Of a stretch of 34,248 nt of DNA, positions 20,478-32,489 are shown piece after piece. Each line of letters starts with the position of its first letter. Position 1 is the stretch's first letter. Made by a program: the position numbers and the translations under genes. Source of the stretch: Streptococcus australis (GTDB lineage Bacteria > Bacillota > Bacilli > Lactobacillales > Streptococcaceae). The notes under the pieces are model-generated. The model was not told where the DNA came from. It saw only the letters and a program-made list of their open reading frames with translations, and ran no database searches. The stretch is from positions 1 to 34,248 of the forward strand of contig NZ_JAHZQQ010000020.1 of the NCBI RefSeq assembly GCF_019930045.1, in the 5' to 3' direction.

Positions 20478-21719
20478 CTATATTGCCCAATCTCCGTTGC
20501 GGAAGACTGGGACGCGGGTGCCGTCTTCTCGGATGCCGTCGATATCCATTTGGCTTGAACCGATCATGAAGTCGACGTGAACGTCTGAGCGGTTGAGGCC
20601 GGCTGCTTCGAGTTCTTCTTCTGTGAACTCTGCACCACCTTCTACGCTGGTTGCATAGGCTGCTCCGATGGCCAAGTGGTTAGAGGCGTTTTCATCAAAG
20701 AGGGTATTAAAGAAGGTAATGCCTGATTGGGAAATTGGGCTTGGATCTGGTACGAGAGCACATTCACCTAAGGCACGCGCTCCCTTGTTTTTGAAGACCA
20801 AATCTTTCATGACTTGATCGCCTTTTTCAGCTGTGATATCCACAATTTCTCCATTTTCAAAGGTCACTTTGATGCCTTCGATGATGTTCCCATTGTAGCT
20901 AAGCGGTTTTGTAGACGTTACATATCCTTCTGCACGACGGAAGTCAGGAGCTGTGAAGACCTCTTCTGTCGGCATGTTTGGCAAGAAGCCTTCGCCCTGG
21001 GCATTGATAGCCCCAGCAGATTCCCAGACGTGGTTCTTCGGCAAGCCAAGGGTCAAGTCAGTTCCTGGTGCTGTGTAATGAAGGGCTGAGAATTGTTCCT
21101 TATTAAGTGTATCTGCCTTGCTCTTGAGAATAGCTGCATGCTCTTCCCAAGCCTTGACTGGATCTTCCTCATACACCCGGCAGGTTTTGAAGATTTGATC
21201 CCACAGGAGATCCACTGCTTCTTCATCGCTCGCCGCATTTGGGAAGACTTTTTTCGCCCATTCTAAACCTGCTGCAGCAGCAACTGTCCAGCTGACCTTG
21301 TTAGATTGAGTGGCGATGCGCATTGGTTTCATGGCCATGCCCAAAGCTTTAGCAGAAGCAGAAAGCTTCTCTGCATCGACACCATTTAAGGCACCTGGAT
21401 CAGATGAACGCACACCCAAGCGACTTGCCTTGTGTTCCAAGAGGTAGTTCATCTCTGCAATCTTGTAATCAGGTACATTGTCCAAGCGATCCATCGGTGC
21501 ATGGAGGAATTTCTCCCGGGTAGTAAAATCATCTGCCCATTGGACAATCACTTCATGTGCTCCCAAAGCATAGGCTTCCTTCACAATCAAGTGGGCCAAT
21601 TCTCTTTGCTCCACATCGATGTTCAAAGCCAAGGTATGTCCAGGTTGCACGTTGATGCCGTTTGCCACCAACAATTTAGCGTATTTTTCGAGATTTTCTT
21701 TAAAATTTGGTAAAACCAT
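20478..21719 (-). CDS. pepS: M29-family aminopeptidase PepS
   Basis: Cytoplasmic metallo-aminopeptidase of the thermophilic aminopeptidase family (M29), removing N-terminal residues during peptide use. It is 413 aa from MVLPNFKENLEKYAKLL; the ATG follows AAGGATTGAAC, while an in-frame TTG two codons earlier overlaps the ribosome site. Metal-ligand regions of the family are visible: LGECALVPDPSPIS, ASNHLAIGAAY, and DVHVDFMIGSSQM, where His381-x-Asp383 matches the M29 His-x-Asp pair. It is the last gene of a likely polC-unknown-49aa-pepS transcript, 18 nt after the small gene. The tandem repeat array begins within 10 nt of its stop codon. Confidence 0.93.
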   Translation of the reverse strand: MVLPNFKENLEKYAKLLVANGINVQPGHTLALNIDVEQRELAHLIVKEAYALGAHEVIVQWADDFTTREKFLHAPMDRLDNVPDYKIAEMNYLLEHKASRLGVRSSDPGALNGVDAEKLSASAKALGMAMKPMRIATQSNKVSWTVAAAAGLEWAKKVFPNAASDEEAVDLLWDQIFKTCRVYEEDPVKAWEEHAAILKSKADTLNKEQFSALHYTAPGTDLTLGLPKNHVWESAGAINAQGEGFLPNMPTEEVFTAPDFRRAEGYVTSTKPLSYNGNIIEGIKVTFENGEIVDITAEKGDQVMKDLVFKNKGARALGECALVPDPSPISQSGITFFNTLFDENASNHLAIGAAYATSVEGGAEFTEEELEAAGLNRSDVHVDFMIGSSQMDIDGIREDGTRVPVFRNGDWAI

Positions 21720-21737
21720 GTTCAATCCTTTTCTATA

Positions 21738-21887
21738 TTAATCCTTTAAGAGTGACAAGAGGTTTGCTACCACTACAGTGGAGCAGACCAGGCCAGTGAC
21801 TTTTAAAATTGTATCGGTATCTAGCTCTAATTGATAGCTAAATGTTTTTTGAGCAGGTTTGTCTTCTGCAAAAATTTTGACTCTCAT
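21738..21887 (-). CDS. Small coupled protein of unknown function (49 aa)
   Basis: This short gene begins MRVKIFAEDKPAQKTFSYQL and ends NLLSLLKD, 49 aa. Its ATG overlaps the stop of the 231-aa gene as ATGA, so it is translationally coupled, and its stop is 18 nt before the pepS ATG. The N-terminal half is polar and looks like beta strands; the C-terminal half (TILKVTGLVCSTVVVANLLSLL) is hydrophobic, either a membrane-associated helix or the core of a small domain. The coupling, clean start and good codons argue it is real. I do not recognise the family. Confidence 0.65.
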   Translation of the reverse strand: MRVKIFAEDKPAQKTFSYQLELDTDTILKVTGLVCSTVVVANLLSLLKD

Positions 21888-22579
21888 CGTTCTATTCCTT
21901 TCTTAGCATCCTCCTCACCTAGATAGAGGCGTCGTGCCTCTGGGCTATTGGTAAGAATATCGAGATAGGTTTCATAATCATCGGGCAGGGGCTTTCCCAG
22001 AGAAATATCTAGCTCTGGATTCACATTTTTCCCATAGAGAAAGCAGAGATAAAGACGTTCATTGAGCGTCGGAAAGACTTCTAGAGACATGAGCTCAGCC
22101 TGACTGACCCGCTCCCAATCTTGCTCTTGGATATCTGGTAGGATATAGGCTTGGAAGAGTCCCATCAGAGGATTGTCCTCTGGTTGGCCACTTTCCTTAT
22201 CCGCCTGAACCAAGGAAAGCCGATGACCAAAACCAGCTACTTGACGCTCCCGTCCCTTCACCGAAACCGTAATCGGATGCCCTCCCATATGGCTATAAAT
22301 CCATTCTTTAGGCAACCGATAATCTAAGAGAGGCTCAAGATCTTTGACAATCGTTACAGGACTCGAGCGTAGAAACTGACGAGTGACTGCTTTACAAAAG
22401 AGAATATTCTCCTCTTTCAAGGTCACTCCCTTCCAGCTATTTTCCTCCTTAAAATGGTTAAAGAATACCAGATAAGGCTCCCGCACCATTTGTGCTAAGA
22501 CATAAACACCATTTCGTAGGCGAATGGAAATGACTTTCCCTGACTTCCAGGGTGTTGCTCTTTTTTTCTTTTCTATCAT
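21884..22579 (-). CDS. Unknown 231-aa protein with Imm26-like N-terminus
   Basis: I do not recognise this protein firmly. Its N-terminus (KSGKVISIRLRNGVYVLAQMVREPYLVFFN, residues 12-41 in pieces) has the strand pattern of the Imm26 immunity-protein family, which begins with a basic residue, a G, V or I segment, and a NGxYxxAxV-like strand. The rest is mixed charged sequence without signal peptide or membrane segment. It starts 37 nt after polC and overlaps the 49-aa gene by 4 nt, so it belongs to the polC-pepS transcript. An immunity role is only a resemblance; no toxin gene is adjacent. Confidence 0.6.
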   Translation of the reverse strand: MIEKKKRATPWKSGKVISIRLRNGVYVLAQMVREPYLVFFNHFKEENSWKGVTLKEENILFCKAVTRQFLRSSPVTIVKDLEPLLDYRLPKEWIYSHMGGHPITVSVKGRERQVAGFGHRLSLVQADKESGQPEDNPLMGLFQAYILPDIQEQDWERVSQAELMSLEVFPTLNERLYLCFLYGKNVNPELDISLGKPLPDDYETYLDILTNSPEARRLYLGEEDAKKGIER

Positions 22580-22616
22580 TAACCAACCTCAAACCGAGCG
22601 AGGATCGTTGAATCCA

Positions 22617-25600
22617 TTAAAACAAATCATCAAAGAGACTGAGCTGGTTGTCTTCTGGCATATTGCCAAGGATTCCCATCTCGTCCATCTTTTCTACCAA
22701 GGTTGAGGAGACGCCACCACGTTTGCGTAACTCTGTTTTAGAGAGGAATTCTCCTTCTTTGCGAGCTCGCACAATCTGCTTGGCTACGTTCTCTCCCAAT
22801 CCATCCATGGCGACAAATGGCGGGATAAGGGTGTCTCCATCGATAATGAATTCCGTCGCATCACTGCGATAGAGGTCTAGCTTCCCAAACTTGAAGCCAC
22901 GCTCCCACATCTCATTGACAATTTCAAGGGTGGTGTAGAGGTCAATCTCCACATTGGAAGCTTCGTTGTTCTTACGTTTTTCAGCAATCTCCTTCATCCG
23001 CGCTTTCACAGCTTCTAGGCCTGCGCCCATGGTCTTGATATCAAAGGCCTTGGCCCGAATCGAGAAGTAAGCACAGTAATAGTAGAGAGGGTGGTGCACT
23101 TTGAAGTAAGCCACCCGCAGGGCCATCATAACGTAGGCAGCCGCATGGGCTTTAGGGAACATGTACTTGATTTTTCCACAAGACTCGATGTACCATTCTG
23201 GGACATTGTTAGCCTTCATGGCCTCGATATAGCCATTGCGCTCTTCTTCAGAAATCTTAAGCCACATACCTTTCCGCACCCGCTCCATGATGGTAAAGGC
23301 CATCTTGGGTTCGAGTCCTGCGTGCATGAGGTAAACCATGATGTCGTCCCGACATCCGATAACGGTTGATAGGTCCGCAATTCCTGCCTTGATCAAGTCT
23401 TGGGCATTTCCCAACCATACATCGGTACCGTGAGACAAACCAGAAAGCTGGAGCAACTCGGCAAAAGTCGTCGGATGGGTTTCATCCACCATGCCTCGAA
23501 CAAAGTTGGTCCCAAACTCTGGAATTCCCAGCATACCGGTCGAGGTACCGATTTGCTCTGGCGTGACTCCTAGGATATCGGTCCCTGAGAAGAGGGCCAT
23601 AACCCCTGGATCATCCATAGGAATATCATTTGGATCAATGCCTGACAAGTCTTGAAGCTTCCGAATCATGGTCGGATCATCGTGTCCCAGGACATCGAGC
23701 TTGAGGACGTTCTCATCGATATCGTGGAAGTTAAAGTGGGTTGTCTGCCATTCGGCGGTCACGTCATCAGCCGGGTACTGCACAGGAGTGAAGTCATAGA
23801 CGTCCATATAGTTTGGAATAACAACGATTCCCCCTGGGTGCTGACCAGTCGTCCGTTTGACCCCAGCGGCTCCTTGGGCTAGACGTTCTACCTCTGCATC
23901 CCGGTAGTACTTGCCATAATCTCGCTCATAGCCCTTGACAAAGCCATAGGCGGTCTTGGCAGCCACGGTACCAACCGTTCCTGCCCGGAAGGCATATTCT
24001 TCCCCAAAGATATCGCGAACATCCAAGTGGGCGCTCGGCTGGTCTTCCCCTGAGAAGTTCAAATCGATATCGGGTACCTTGTCCCCATCAAAACCAAGGA
24101 AGGTTTCAAAGGGAATATCCTGTCCATTTTTGCTGAGCTTGTGGCCACAGTTTGGGCAGTCTTTATTAGGCATATCAAATCCTGAACCGTAAGAACCATC
24201 CGTGATAAACTCACTGTACTGGCATTGACCACAGACATAGTGAGGAGAAAGAGGATTAACCTCGGTAATCCCGATCATGGTCGCCACAAAGCTGGATCCA
24301 ACAGACCCACGGGAACCAACCAAATAGCCTCGTTCGTTGGAACGATGCACCAAGAGTTGGGAAGCCAGATAGATCACGGCGAAGCCATTCCCAAGGATAG
24401 AGGTCAACTCTTTTTCAATCCGTAGATCGACAATATCAGGTAGCGGATTGCCATAGATTTCAAAGGCCTTCTGATAGGTCAATTCGGCAACTGTTTCTTC
24501 AGCCTTGTCGATAAATGGCGTATAGAGGTCACCCTTGACCACTTCAACGGGTTCGAAGATTTCTGCCAGTGCGTTGGTATTTTCAATGACCAATTTTCGT
24601 GCCAAATCTTCCCCTAGAAAGGCAAATTCATCCAGCATTTCATTGGTTGTACGGAAATGAGCTTTTGGCAGGGGTGCTGGTTGAGCATTTTCTCCATGAC
24701 CGATCGTCCGGTTGATCATAGCCCCTTGCCCAAGACTACGGACAATAATTTCCCGATAAATCTCTTCTTCAGGCTCAAGGTAGTGGACATTTCCTGTCGC
24801 TAGGACCGGTTTGCCAAGGCGATCTCCCACCTCAATCAAGCTCTTGATGATGGTCTGGAGCTCCTCCATATCCTTGACCTGCTCTTTGGCAATGAGGGGC
24901 GCATAGATGGCTGGAGGCATCACCTCAATAAAGTCATAATACTTAGCTACTTCGACTGCTGCGTCAACTCCTTGAGAGACAACCGCATCAAAGACCTCTC
25001 CTTCAGAACAAGCCGATCCCAGGATCAAGCCTTCTCGATGGGCATCTAAAACTGTCCGCGGAATCCGAGGAACACCCTCAAAATATTGAGTATTGGAAAG
25101 AGAGACCAATTTGAACATGTTTTTCAAGCCGGTCTGGTTCTTGACATAGATGGTTGCGTGTTTGACCCGTGCCTTTTTATAGGAATCTGGACTAATTAGA
25201 TCCACATTCAACTTGGCTAGATTGGTCACGCCATGTTTTTCTGCGACATCCTTGATAAAGATAAAGAGCAAGCGACCCGTCGCTTCCGCGTCATAGTTGG
25301 CCATGTGGTGGTGCTCCAAGGCAACGCCGAAGCGCTTGGTCAAGGGACCCAAACCATGACGCTTGTACTCTGGATAAAGGTTACGCGCGAACTCTAACGT
25401 ATCAATCACTGGCTGAGTGATTTTGGGAAGGCCATGACGCTCATAGTTGGCATTCATGAAACCCACGTCAAAGGTGGCATTATGGGCAACCAAAACCGCA
25501 TCCTGACAGAATTCCTGGAACTCCTCCAAGACCTGTTTCAAAGGTTTGGCATTTCGAACATGGTCATCGGTAATGCCTGTCAGATCCGTTGTAAAGGCAG

Positions 25601-27008
25601 AAATGGGGTGTCCTGGATTGATGAACTCATCGAATTCAGCAATGATATTCCCCTTATGCATTTTAGATGCGGCAACCTGAATCAGATCATTGTAAATCGC
25701 TGAGAGTCCCGTCGTTTCCACGTCAAAAACCACATAGGTTGCTTCATGAAGATCTAGATCAACTTCATTGTAGGTAATCGGCACACGGTCTTCGACAATA
25801 TTGGCTTCCATCCCATAGATGAGTTGGATACCAGCCTTTTTAGCTGCCTTATAGCCATGAGGGAAGGACTGAACATTTCCATGGTCTGTGATAGCCACTG
25901 CTTTGTGACCCCATTTGGCTGCTTTTGCGACTAGCTCCTCTACCTCAGGCAGGGCATCCATGGTTGACATATTGGTATGGGCATGGAACTCGACCCGACG
26001 CTCACCTTCTGGCATCAGATCCTTGCGCTCGTAGTGGACCACTTCTTGGACATCCTGGACATTCATGGTCAAATCGCGTGTGAAGTTATTGACCTCGATA
26101 TTCCCACGGACCCGCAACCAAGAATTTTTCTTGATCATATCAAACTTCTGAGCTTCTTCTTCGTTTTTAGCCCATTTTTGGAGCGAAAAACTAGAAGTAT
26201 AGTCGGTCATCTTGAAATTGATCAAGACCCGACCTGTCCGAGTCACCTTTTGCTCAACATCAAAGACCACTCCTTCAAAGACAATGCGGTTCTCTTCTGT
26301 CGTGATATCAATCATAGGAGTGATCTCTGCCTTATCCAGCTTAGGCTTGGCCGCGGCCTTTTTGGCCTTGAAATCAAAGGCTGGTTTTTCCTCTGCTGGT
26401 GGTGGAGCCATTTGAGACAAGGACTCCATGGCCCGCAAGGTTTCTTCATTAGCTGCTTGGAAGATTTGATCCTTCTCAGCCTCGAAGGCTTGATGGAGTT
26501 CTTCTGTCAACTGGTCATCCGCCTCAACCCGACACTGGAAATGAGGAAAACCAAACTTGGTCAATTGACTAGCAAGATTAGGCAGATGGTTTTTCCGGTG
26601 GTGCTCCGTATCCACAGATGAAGGGCCACTAATGATCAACTCTTCTCCTTGAGAGCGGACTTGTAGGTGCTGATACATGCTCTTAAAACCCTGACTCGCA
26701 CAGGGACCATCTTCAAAAGCCTCCTGATAATAGGCTTGCAAGAGCTCCTCACTAAAAGTTGGATTCTTCACATGAATCTCAAACACCGCTCGATTTCCTG
26801 TCTTTGAAAACTCCTCAGCCAAGCAGTTTTTGAGCTCCTGAAAAATCGTGATGGGAAGAATTTCGGCAAAAACAAAACGAAATTCCCAAACACGACTGAG
26901 CTTATGGACGATGACCTCTTGGATTTCAGCCCCTTTAAAAGCGTCTGATTCACGCATTTCCAAAGGCATTCCCAACTGATTCATTAAGATTTCAAACTTG
27001 TTTGACAT
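22617..27008 (-). CDS. polC: DNA polymerase III alpha subunit, Gram-positive PolC
   Basis: Replicative polymerase with built-in proofreading, 1463 aa, full length. In order: an N-terminal tau-binding-type domain (about 1-200), an OB fold (about 240-325), the PHP domain opening with [12 protein letters not shown] at 341, and a DEDD exonuclease inserted from about 425 ([11 protein letters not shown]) to about 590. The rest of PHP follows, with a zinc-binding cysteine cluster ([10 protein letters not shown] ... KDCPNCGHK), and the palm with [12 protein letters not shown] carrying catalytic aspartates. The C-terminus ends in a short hydrophobic clamp-interaction-type motif (QLSLFDDLF). An extended -10 (TGGTAAAAT, 27036-27041) lies about 30 nt upstream, divergent from the lipoprotein promoter. 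Confidence 0.98.
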   Translation of the reverse strand: MSNKFEILMNQLGMPLEMRESDAFKGAEIQEVIVHKLSRVWEFRFVFAEILPITIFQELKNCLAEEFSKTGNRAVFEIHVKNPTFSEELLQAYYQEAFEDGPCASQGFKSMYQHLQVRSQGEELIISGPSSVDTEHHRKNHLPNLASQLTKFGFPHFQCRVEADDQLTEELHQAFEAEKDQIFQAANEETLRAMESLSQMAPPPAEEKPAFDFKAKKAAAKPKLDKAEITPMIDITTEENRIVFEGVVFDVEQKVTRTGRVLINFKMTDYTSSFSLQKWAKNEEEAQKFDMIKKNSWLRVRGNIEVNNFTRDLTMNVQDVQEVVHYERKDLMPEGERRVEFHAHTNMSTMDALPEVEELVAKAAKWGHKAVAITDHGNVQSFPHGYKAAKKAGIQLIYGMEANIVEDRVPITYNEVDLDLHEATYVVFDVETTGLSAIYNDLIQVAASKMHKGNIIAEFDEFINPGHPISAFTTDLTGITDDHVRNAKPLKQVLEEFQEFCQDAVLVAHNATFDVGFMNANYERHGLPKITQPVIDTLEFARNLYPEYKRHGLGPLTKRFGVALEHHHMANYDAEATGRLLFIFIKDVAEKHGVTNLAKLNVDLISPDSYKKARVKHATIYVKNQTGLKNMFKLVSLSNTQYFEGVPRIPRTVLDAHREGLILGSACSEGEVFDAVVSQGVDAAVEVAKYYDFIEVMPPAIYAPLIAKEQVKDMEELQTIIKSLIEVGDRLGKPVLATGNVHYLEPEEEIYREIIVRSLGQGAMINRTIGHGENAQPAPLPKAHFRTTNEMLDEFAFLGEDLARKLVIENTNALAEIFEPVEVVKGDLYTPFIDKAEETVAELTYQKAFEIYGNPLPDIVDLRIEKELTSILGNGFAVIYLASQLLVHRSNERGYLVGSRGSVGSSFVATMIGITEVNPLSPHYVCGQCQYSEFITDGSYGSGFDMPNKDCPNCGHKLSKNGQDIPFETFLGFDGDKVPDIDLNFSGEDQPSAHLDVRDIFGEEYAFRAGTVGTVAAKTAYGFVKGYERDYGKYYRDAEVERLAQGAAGVKRTTGQHPGGIVVIPNYMDVYDFTPVQYPADDVTAEWQTTHFNFHDIDENVLKLDVLGHDDPTMIRKLQDLSGIDPNDIPMDDPGVMALFSGTDILGVTPEQIGTSTGMLGIPEFGTNFVRGMVDETHPTTFAELLQLSGLSHGTDVWLGNAQDLIKAGIADLSTVIGCRDDIMVYLMHAGLEPKMAFTIMERVRKGMWLKISEEERNGYIEAMKANNVPEWYIESCGKIKYMFPKAHAAAYVMMALRVAYFKVHHPLYYYCAYFSIRAKAFDIKTMGAGLEAVKARMKEIAEKRKNNEASNVEIDLYTTLEIVNEMWERGFKFGKLDLYRSDATEFIIDGDTLIPPFVAMDGLGENVAKQIVRARKEGEFLSKTELRKRGGVSSTLVEKMDEMGILGNMPEDNQLSLFDDLF

Positions 27009-27035
27009 GATATATCCCCGTACAGTAGTGACCCT

Positions 27036-27044
27036 ATTTTACCA
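27036..27044 (-). promoter_or_regulatory. polC promoter (extended -10)
   Basis: TGGTAAAAT forms an extended -10 on the minus strand; the 17-nt upstream position (TCGAAA) is a poor -35. The start point would be about 20 nt before the polC ATG. Confidence 0.5.
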
Positions 27045-27114
27045 TAAATCAGACCGTTTTTCGACAGAAAAAGAATGGGGCCAGGTGCAAGCTCCTACAC
27101 AATTAGCGAGTCAT

Positions 27115-27142
27115 TTTTCACGGGGCTCAGTTATGATATAAT
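27115..27142 (+). promoter_or_regulatory. Promoter of the plus-strand lipoprotein gene
   Basis: TTTTCA (27115-27120), 16 nt, then TATAAT (27137-27142) with an upstream TGA giving an extended -10. Confidence 0.75.
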
Positions 27143-27175
27143 AGAACAGAATATTTATTAAAAGGAGCCTTCACT

Positions 27176-27721
27176 GTGAAGAAATTTTTACTTGCCAGTG
27201 CCTGTCTGCTGACCCTGACGGCCTGTAGCACGCCTAGTCAGAATCAGCTAGAAAACAAACTCAAGCAAACTCAGAGTCAACAGAAAGCCAAAGAAGAAAA
27301 GGTGAAGACGAAAACTTTTTCAAGGGCAGTAAGTGCTGATGTCGTCACTAAAATCAAAGTCTACTATCTAAAAGATAAGGTGACTGCTTTTTCTTTCATT
27401 CATGAAAAAGAGATCCCTGAAGAGGAAAAAGATAAAAGCCGTGAAGAGCTAGCTGACTATTATCAAGAAGACATGGAAAGCAGTCCCTACTTTGAAGCGA
27501 TGAACAAAGCCAAAGGGATTGAGCTAAAAGTTCTAATTTCTGCAGATAAAAAAACGGTCCAGCAATTTGTCACATTTGATTTGGCCAAGATGGATGTAGA
27601 TGAAGCGGCGGCAGCTTTGGGCGTGACAGACCAAAAGTGGACCCTCTTTGAAAAACTAAAAGATAAACCAGAAGACTTTTTTGAAGCTATCGAAGAGCAA
27701 GGTTTGACAGAAGAAAAATAA
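27176..27721 (+). CDS. Putative lipoprotein, possibly DUF1307/YehR-like
   Basis: Exported lipoprotein of 181 aa. The signal peptide MKKFLLASACLLTLTAC ends in a lipobox (LTAC, Cys17), so the mature protein is lipid-anchored. A Gln/Lys-rich linker (20-45) follows, and then a soluble domain with alternating strands (VVTKIKVYYLKDKVTAFSF, GIELKVLISADKKTVQQFV, FDLAKMDVDEAAAALGV). This order resembles DUF1307/YehR lipoproteins, but the match is by eye. The start codon is GTG with AAAGGAG 8 nt upstream. It diverges from polC and is followed by a small membrane protein on the same strand. Confidence 0.8.
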   Translation: MKKFLLASACLLTLTACSTPSQNQLENKLKQTQSQQKAKEEKVKTKTFSRAVSADVVTKIKVYYLKDKVTAFSFIHEKEIPEEEKDKSREELADYYQEDMESSPYFEAMNKAKGIELKVLISADKKTVQQFVTFDLAKMDVDEAAAALGVTDQKWTLFEKLKDKPEDFFEAIEEQGLTEEK

Positions 27722-27828
27722 AGCTTTCTAATTCATTTTTGAATTTTTACCTATTCGCAATTTTCGTCTATTTTTTCATCCGAGTTCCTTACTCTAGTTC
27801 TATTTACTATAAATTTAAAGGAGTTTTT

Positions 27829-28296
27829 ATGCGCCTCACTAAAAAAACAGTTCTGATTACTATCGCTTCTCTTGTCGTTTTAGTCCTATGTCTATGGGGA
27901 GGAAGTTTGTATCTCACTAGGCAAAATGCCCTGAAACGATTCGATGAAAGTTTTATTCACTATCAAGCAAAAAGTGATGACCATCAAACTTTTATTTCAC
28001 AAGACATCAACCGAAAAGAAGTCTACAATTTATCCTATTCTCCTACTAAAGAAACTATTGCCATAACGAAAACAATTAAAAAAGGTGATATCTATTCTTC
28101 TGATTACCTTTACGGACCAACGACAGTCTATGATATCAAACAAACCGCTGATCGCTATACAATCATCACTTCAGGACATCCCATCGTCGTCGACTTTGGA
28201 ACGACATCAGTCAAGGTAACTTATAACAAAGACAGTTTTGAAATACCATACTCTGAGTTGTCTTTTGGAGAGTCTTTCCCTAGCGAAGATAACTAA
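27829..28296 (+). CDS. Small membrane-anchored protein, unknown function
   Basis: A 155-aa protein starting at MRLTKKTVLITIASL. An AAAGGAG lies 5 nt before this ATG, while the longer frame from 27739 has no ribosome site and would add a second hydrophobic stretch. One N-terminal membrane helix (about residues 7-29, VLITIASLVVLVLCLWGGSLYL) and no cleavage site are seen, so it is probably anchored with the polar domain outside. That domain is rich in Tyr, Thr and Lys. I do not recognise the family. It lies 107 nt after the lipoprotein gene and shares its terminator, so the two may work together in the envelope. Confidence 0.65.
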   Translation: MRLTKKTVLITIASLVVLVLCLWGGSLYLTRQNALKRFDESFIHYQAKSDDHQTFISQDINRKEVYNLSYSPTKETIAITKTIKKGDIYSSDYLYGPTTVYDIKQTADRYTIITSGHPIVVDFGTTSVKVTYNKDSFEIPYSELSFGESFPSEDN

Positions 28297-28332
28297 ATCG
28301 CTACTTTTCTAGATTACCAGTCTAGAACACTG

Positions 28333-28368
28333 AACTAACCAAGCTATTCGCTATGGTTAGTTTTTTTT
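28333..28368 (+). terminator. Terminator of the two plus-strand genes
   Basis: AACTAACC and GGTTAGTT pair, with AGC/GCT inside, and are followed by eight T, about 35 nt past the stop. Confidence 0.85.
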
Positions 28369-28476
28369 GCAAAAAATTGTTTTTAACCTATTCAGCTCGA
28401 GGCTAAATTCTTCCCAATAGCAATAATCCTCTTAGCGCTTTGGAAGATCAGGCTTACACGTTTCTTCAGTAAAAGA

Positions 28477-28502
28477 AAACTGCCAGGTAAACCTGGCAGT
28501 TT
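28477..28502 (-). terminator. proS terminator
   Basis: AAACTGCCAGG and CCTGGCAGTTT form a perfect 11-bp stem around four bases, ending in TTTTCTTTT on the minus strand, 4 nt past the proS stop. Confidence 0.85.
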
Positions 28503-28505
28503 AGC

Positions 28506-30356
<1,851 letters not shown>

Positions 30357-30373
30357 TCAGATTCATTCCTTTT

Positions 30374-31633
30374 CTATTTCAAAAATAATTTCATAATATC
30401 GTTCCAAGTAACGGCAATCATCAAGATAACCATGACCGCCACTCCAGCAAGGGTCAAGTAGGTCTCTACCTCCTGCTTGAGCGGTTTTCTACGAACCAGC
30501 TCGATCAGATTGATCAAGATTTTTCCACCATCCAAGGCCGGAATGGGGATCAAGTTAAAGATTCCGATATTGATGGACAACATGGCCATCAGGGACAGGA
30601 TAGCTGGAAGTCCTAGCTCCGCGGCTTGCGAACTCGCTTTGTAGATCGCTACCGGACCACCCAACTTGTTCAAACTAAAGTGGAAGAGGATATCCTTCAA
30701 GGCCGTTAAGATACGACTTGCTGTGTACCAAGTATCTGTCACACCTGACAGAAGCTTATCGAAAAAGCCCGTCTTGACAGCATTGGTCACACCGATATAA
30801 TAGCGTCCACCATCTTCTTCTGGTTGGACCGTCGCTTTTTGAGTCTTCCCGTCTCGTTCATAGGTAATCGTTACTTCTGGATTTTTTCCTTGGTTACGGG
30901 TTGCCTTCTGGACAGAATCTGTCAACTCATCCCAGTTGGAAACCTTATATTCATTGATCTGAACGATCTGGTCATTGTCTTTTAGACCAGCCTTAGCCAC
31001 TACTCCTTGAGGAACAACCTGAACATGATTGCTATAGTAGTCCACTGCTCCTCCTCGCATAAAGGCTAGAAGAGAGTAGACGACAATGCTCAAGATAAAG
31101 TTGTTCATGGGACCAGCAAAGTTGGTAATGAGTCGTCCCCAGATACTAGCATTTTGATACTGCACATCTAGAGGAGCAATCCGTACTTCTGTCCCATCTT
31201 CCTCAACGATGGTCGCATCATGGTGGACAGGATAGGTCTTGGTCTCTTCGATGACGATTCCTGTGATTTCAAGTTTATCCTCAAAATCAAAATCTGTGAC
31301 ATTCATGGGAAGAGCTGTCTGATCGATATTTTTCCCAGAAAGGTTGATCCGAACAACTGTTCCCTCAGGGTTCAAAGTTAGACTGACAGGCGTTCCTGTC
31401 TTAATCTCTGTCGTATCTTCGCCCCATCCTGCCATTCGGACATAGCCTCCCAATGGAAGGATTCGAATAGTATAGGCTGTTCCGTCTTTGCCTACATGGG
31501 CAAAAATCTTTGGCCCCATCCCAATCGCAAACTCGCGAACAAGGATGCCTGATTTCTTTGCAAAATAGAAATGGCCGAACTCATGTACCAGGACAATGAC
31601 GCCAAAAATGATAATAAAGGCAATAAATTGCAT
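30374..31633 (-). CDS. rseP: Site-2 intramembrane metalloprotease RseP/Eep
   Basis: Membrane zinc protease cutting transmembrane segments; in streptococci and enterococci the Eep orthologue processes signal-peptide-derived pheromones and anti-sigma-like substrates. It is 419 aa. The zinc motif His17-Glu18-Phe-Gly-His21 lies in the first membrane helix, and the second catalytic motif LDGG is in [15 protein letters not shown] near the C-terminus. A PDZ domain (about 190-275, [27 protein letters not shown]) lies between. Three to four membrane segments are visible. It lies 41 nt after cdsA in the uppS operon. Confidence 0.95.
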   Translation of the reverse strand: MQFIAFIIIFGVIVLVHEFGHFYFAKKSGILVREFAIGMGPKIFAHVGKDGTAYTIRILPLGGYVRMAGWGEDTTEIKTGTPVSLTLNPEGTVVRINLSGKNIDQTALPMNVTDFDFEDKLEITGIVIEETKTYPVHHDATIVEEDGTEVRIAPLDVQYQNASIWGRLITNFAGPMNNFILSIVVYSLLAFMRGGAVDYYSNHVQVVPQGVVAKAGLKDNDQIVQINEYKVSNWDELTDSVQKATRNQGKNPEVTITYERDGKTQKATVQPEEDGGRYYIGVTNAVKTGFFDKLLSGVTDTWYTASRILTALKDILFHFSLNKLGGPVAIYKASSQAAELGLPAILSLMAMLSINIGIFNLIPIPALDGGKILINLIELVRRKPLKQEVETYLTLAGVAVMVILMIAVTWNDIMKLFLK

Positions 31634-31674
31634 ACACGCTCCTTCGTTTTATCTGATGATGGGATGATTTCTGT

Positions 31675-32478
31675 TTAAAACAGACCAAAGAATAGCATCA
31701 ATGGGAAAACAAAAATCAAGCTATCAAATCGATCCAAGACACCACCATGACCAGGAATAAAACGGCCAGAGTCTTTCACTCCAAAATGGCGCTTGATGGC
31801 ACTTTCAACTAGGTCACCAAACTGAGCTGCTATGCTGAAAAGAATGGTAAAGAGAATCATGGTCATCCAACCGTAATCCCCCGCAACGGTGCGATCTAGC
31901 ATCATAAAGATCATCGTCACAACGATAGCACAAGCGATCCCGCCTAGACTTCCTTCAACAGTCTTGTTAGGTGATACTCTTGGCAAGAGTTTTTTCTTAC
32001 CGAACTGGCTCCCAATAAAGTAGGCCCCTGAATCCGTAGCCCAAACAATAAAGAGGGCCAAAAGAATCTTATCTACACCTGCTAAGCGTGCTTGAATCAA
32101 GGCATGGAAACCAAAGCCAACATAAAAACTTGAAGCAATCGGATAGACAACCTCGTCATAGGTATAGCCTTGCGCCAAGACAGTCGTCCCCATCAATAAC
32201 AAGACCAAAAGGCCATAGGCGATGAAATTGCCACCTGCTGGCAAGAAGGGAAGGTAACTCTCTAAAGGCAGCGCCAACACAAGAGCTGCTAGCATGGCCA
32301 AGGCTCCCTCGATGGTTTCAGTCTGCAGGCCTTTCATCTTCAGCAATTCATGAACACCCAACATAGCGATGAGTCCCACTACAATCTGGAACACAAGGCC
32401 TCCCATAAGGACAACTGGGATAAAGAATGCTAGGGCGATTCCCCCAAAAATCACTCGCTTCTGTAAATCTTTTCTCAT
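31675..32478 (-). CDS. cdsA: Phosphatidate cytidylyltransferase CdsA
   Basis: Integral membrane enzyme making CDP-diacylglycerol from phosphatidic acid and CTP, the branch point for phosphatidylglycerol and cardiolipin. It is 267 aa with about seven hydrophobic segments. The family signature is clear near the C-terminus: VSPNKTVEGSLGG, then FGDLVESAIKRHFGVKDSG, then PGHGGVLDRFDS, with the metal/CTP-binding aspartates. It follows uppS by 11 nt, linking lipid and undecaprenyl synthesis in one operon. Confidence 0.96.
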   Translation of the reverse strand: MRKDLQKRVIFGGIALAFFIPVVLMGGLVFQIVVGLIAMLGVHELLKMKGLQTETIEGALAMLAALVLALPLESYLPFLPAGGNFIAYGLLVLLLMGTTVLAQGYTYDEVVYPIASSFYVGFGFHALIQARLAGVDKILLALFIVWATDSGAYFIGSQFGKKKLLPRVSPNKTVEGSLGGIACAIVVTMIFMMLDRTVAGDYGWMTMILFTILFSIAAQFGDLVESAIKRHFGVKDSGRFIPGHGGVLDRFDSLIFVFPLMLFFGLF

Positions 32479-32489
32479 CTATTTCTCTC

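Noticed and set aside
25977..26621. 214-codon plus-strand ORF opposite polC
   Set aside because: It is antisense to the conserved OB and N-terminal regions of PolC, without ribosome site or promoter; composition reflects the complement of polC.
27739..27828. Longer N-terminus for the small membrane protein
   Set aside because: No ribosome site before 27739, whereas AAAGGAG stands just before the ATG at 27829.
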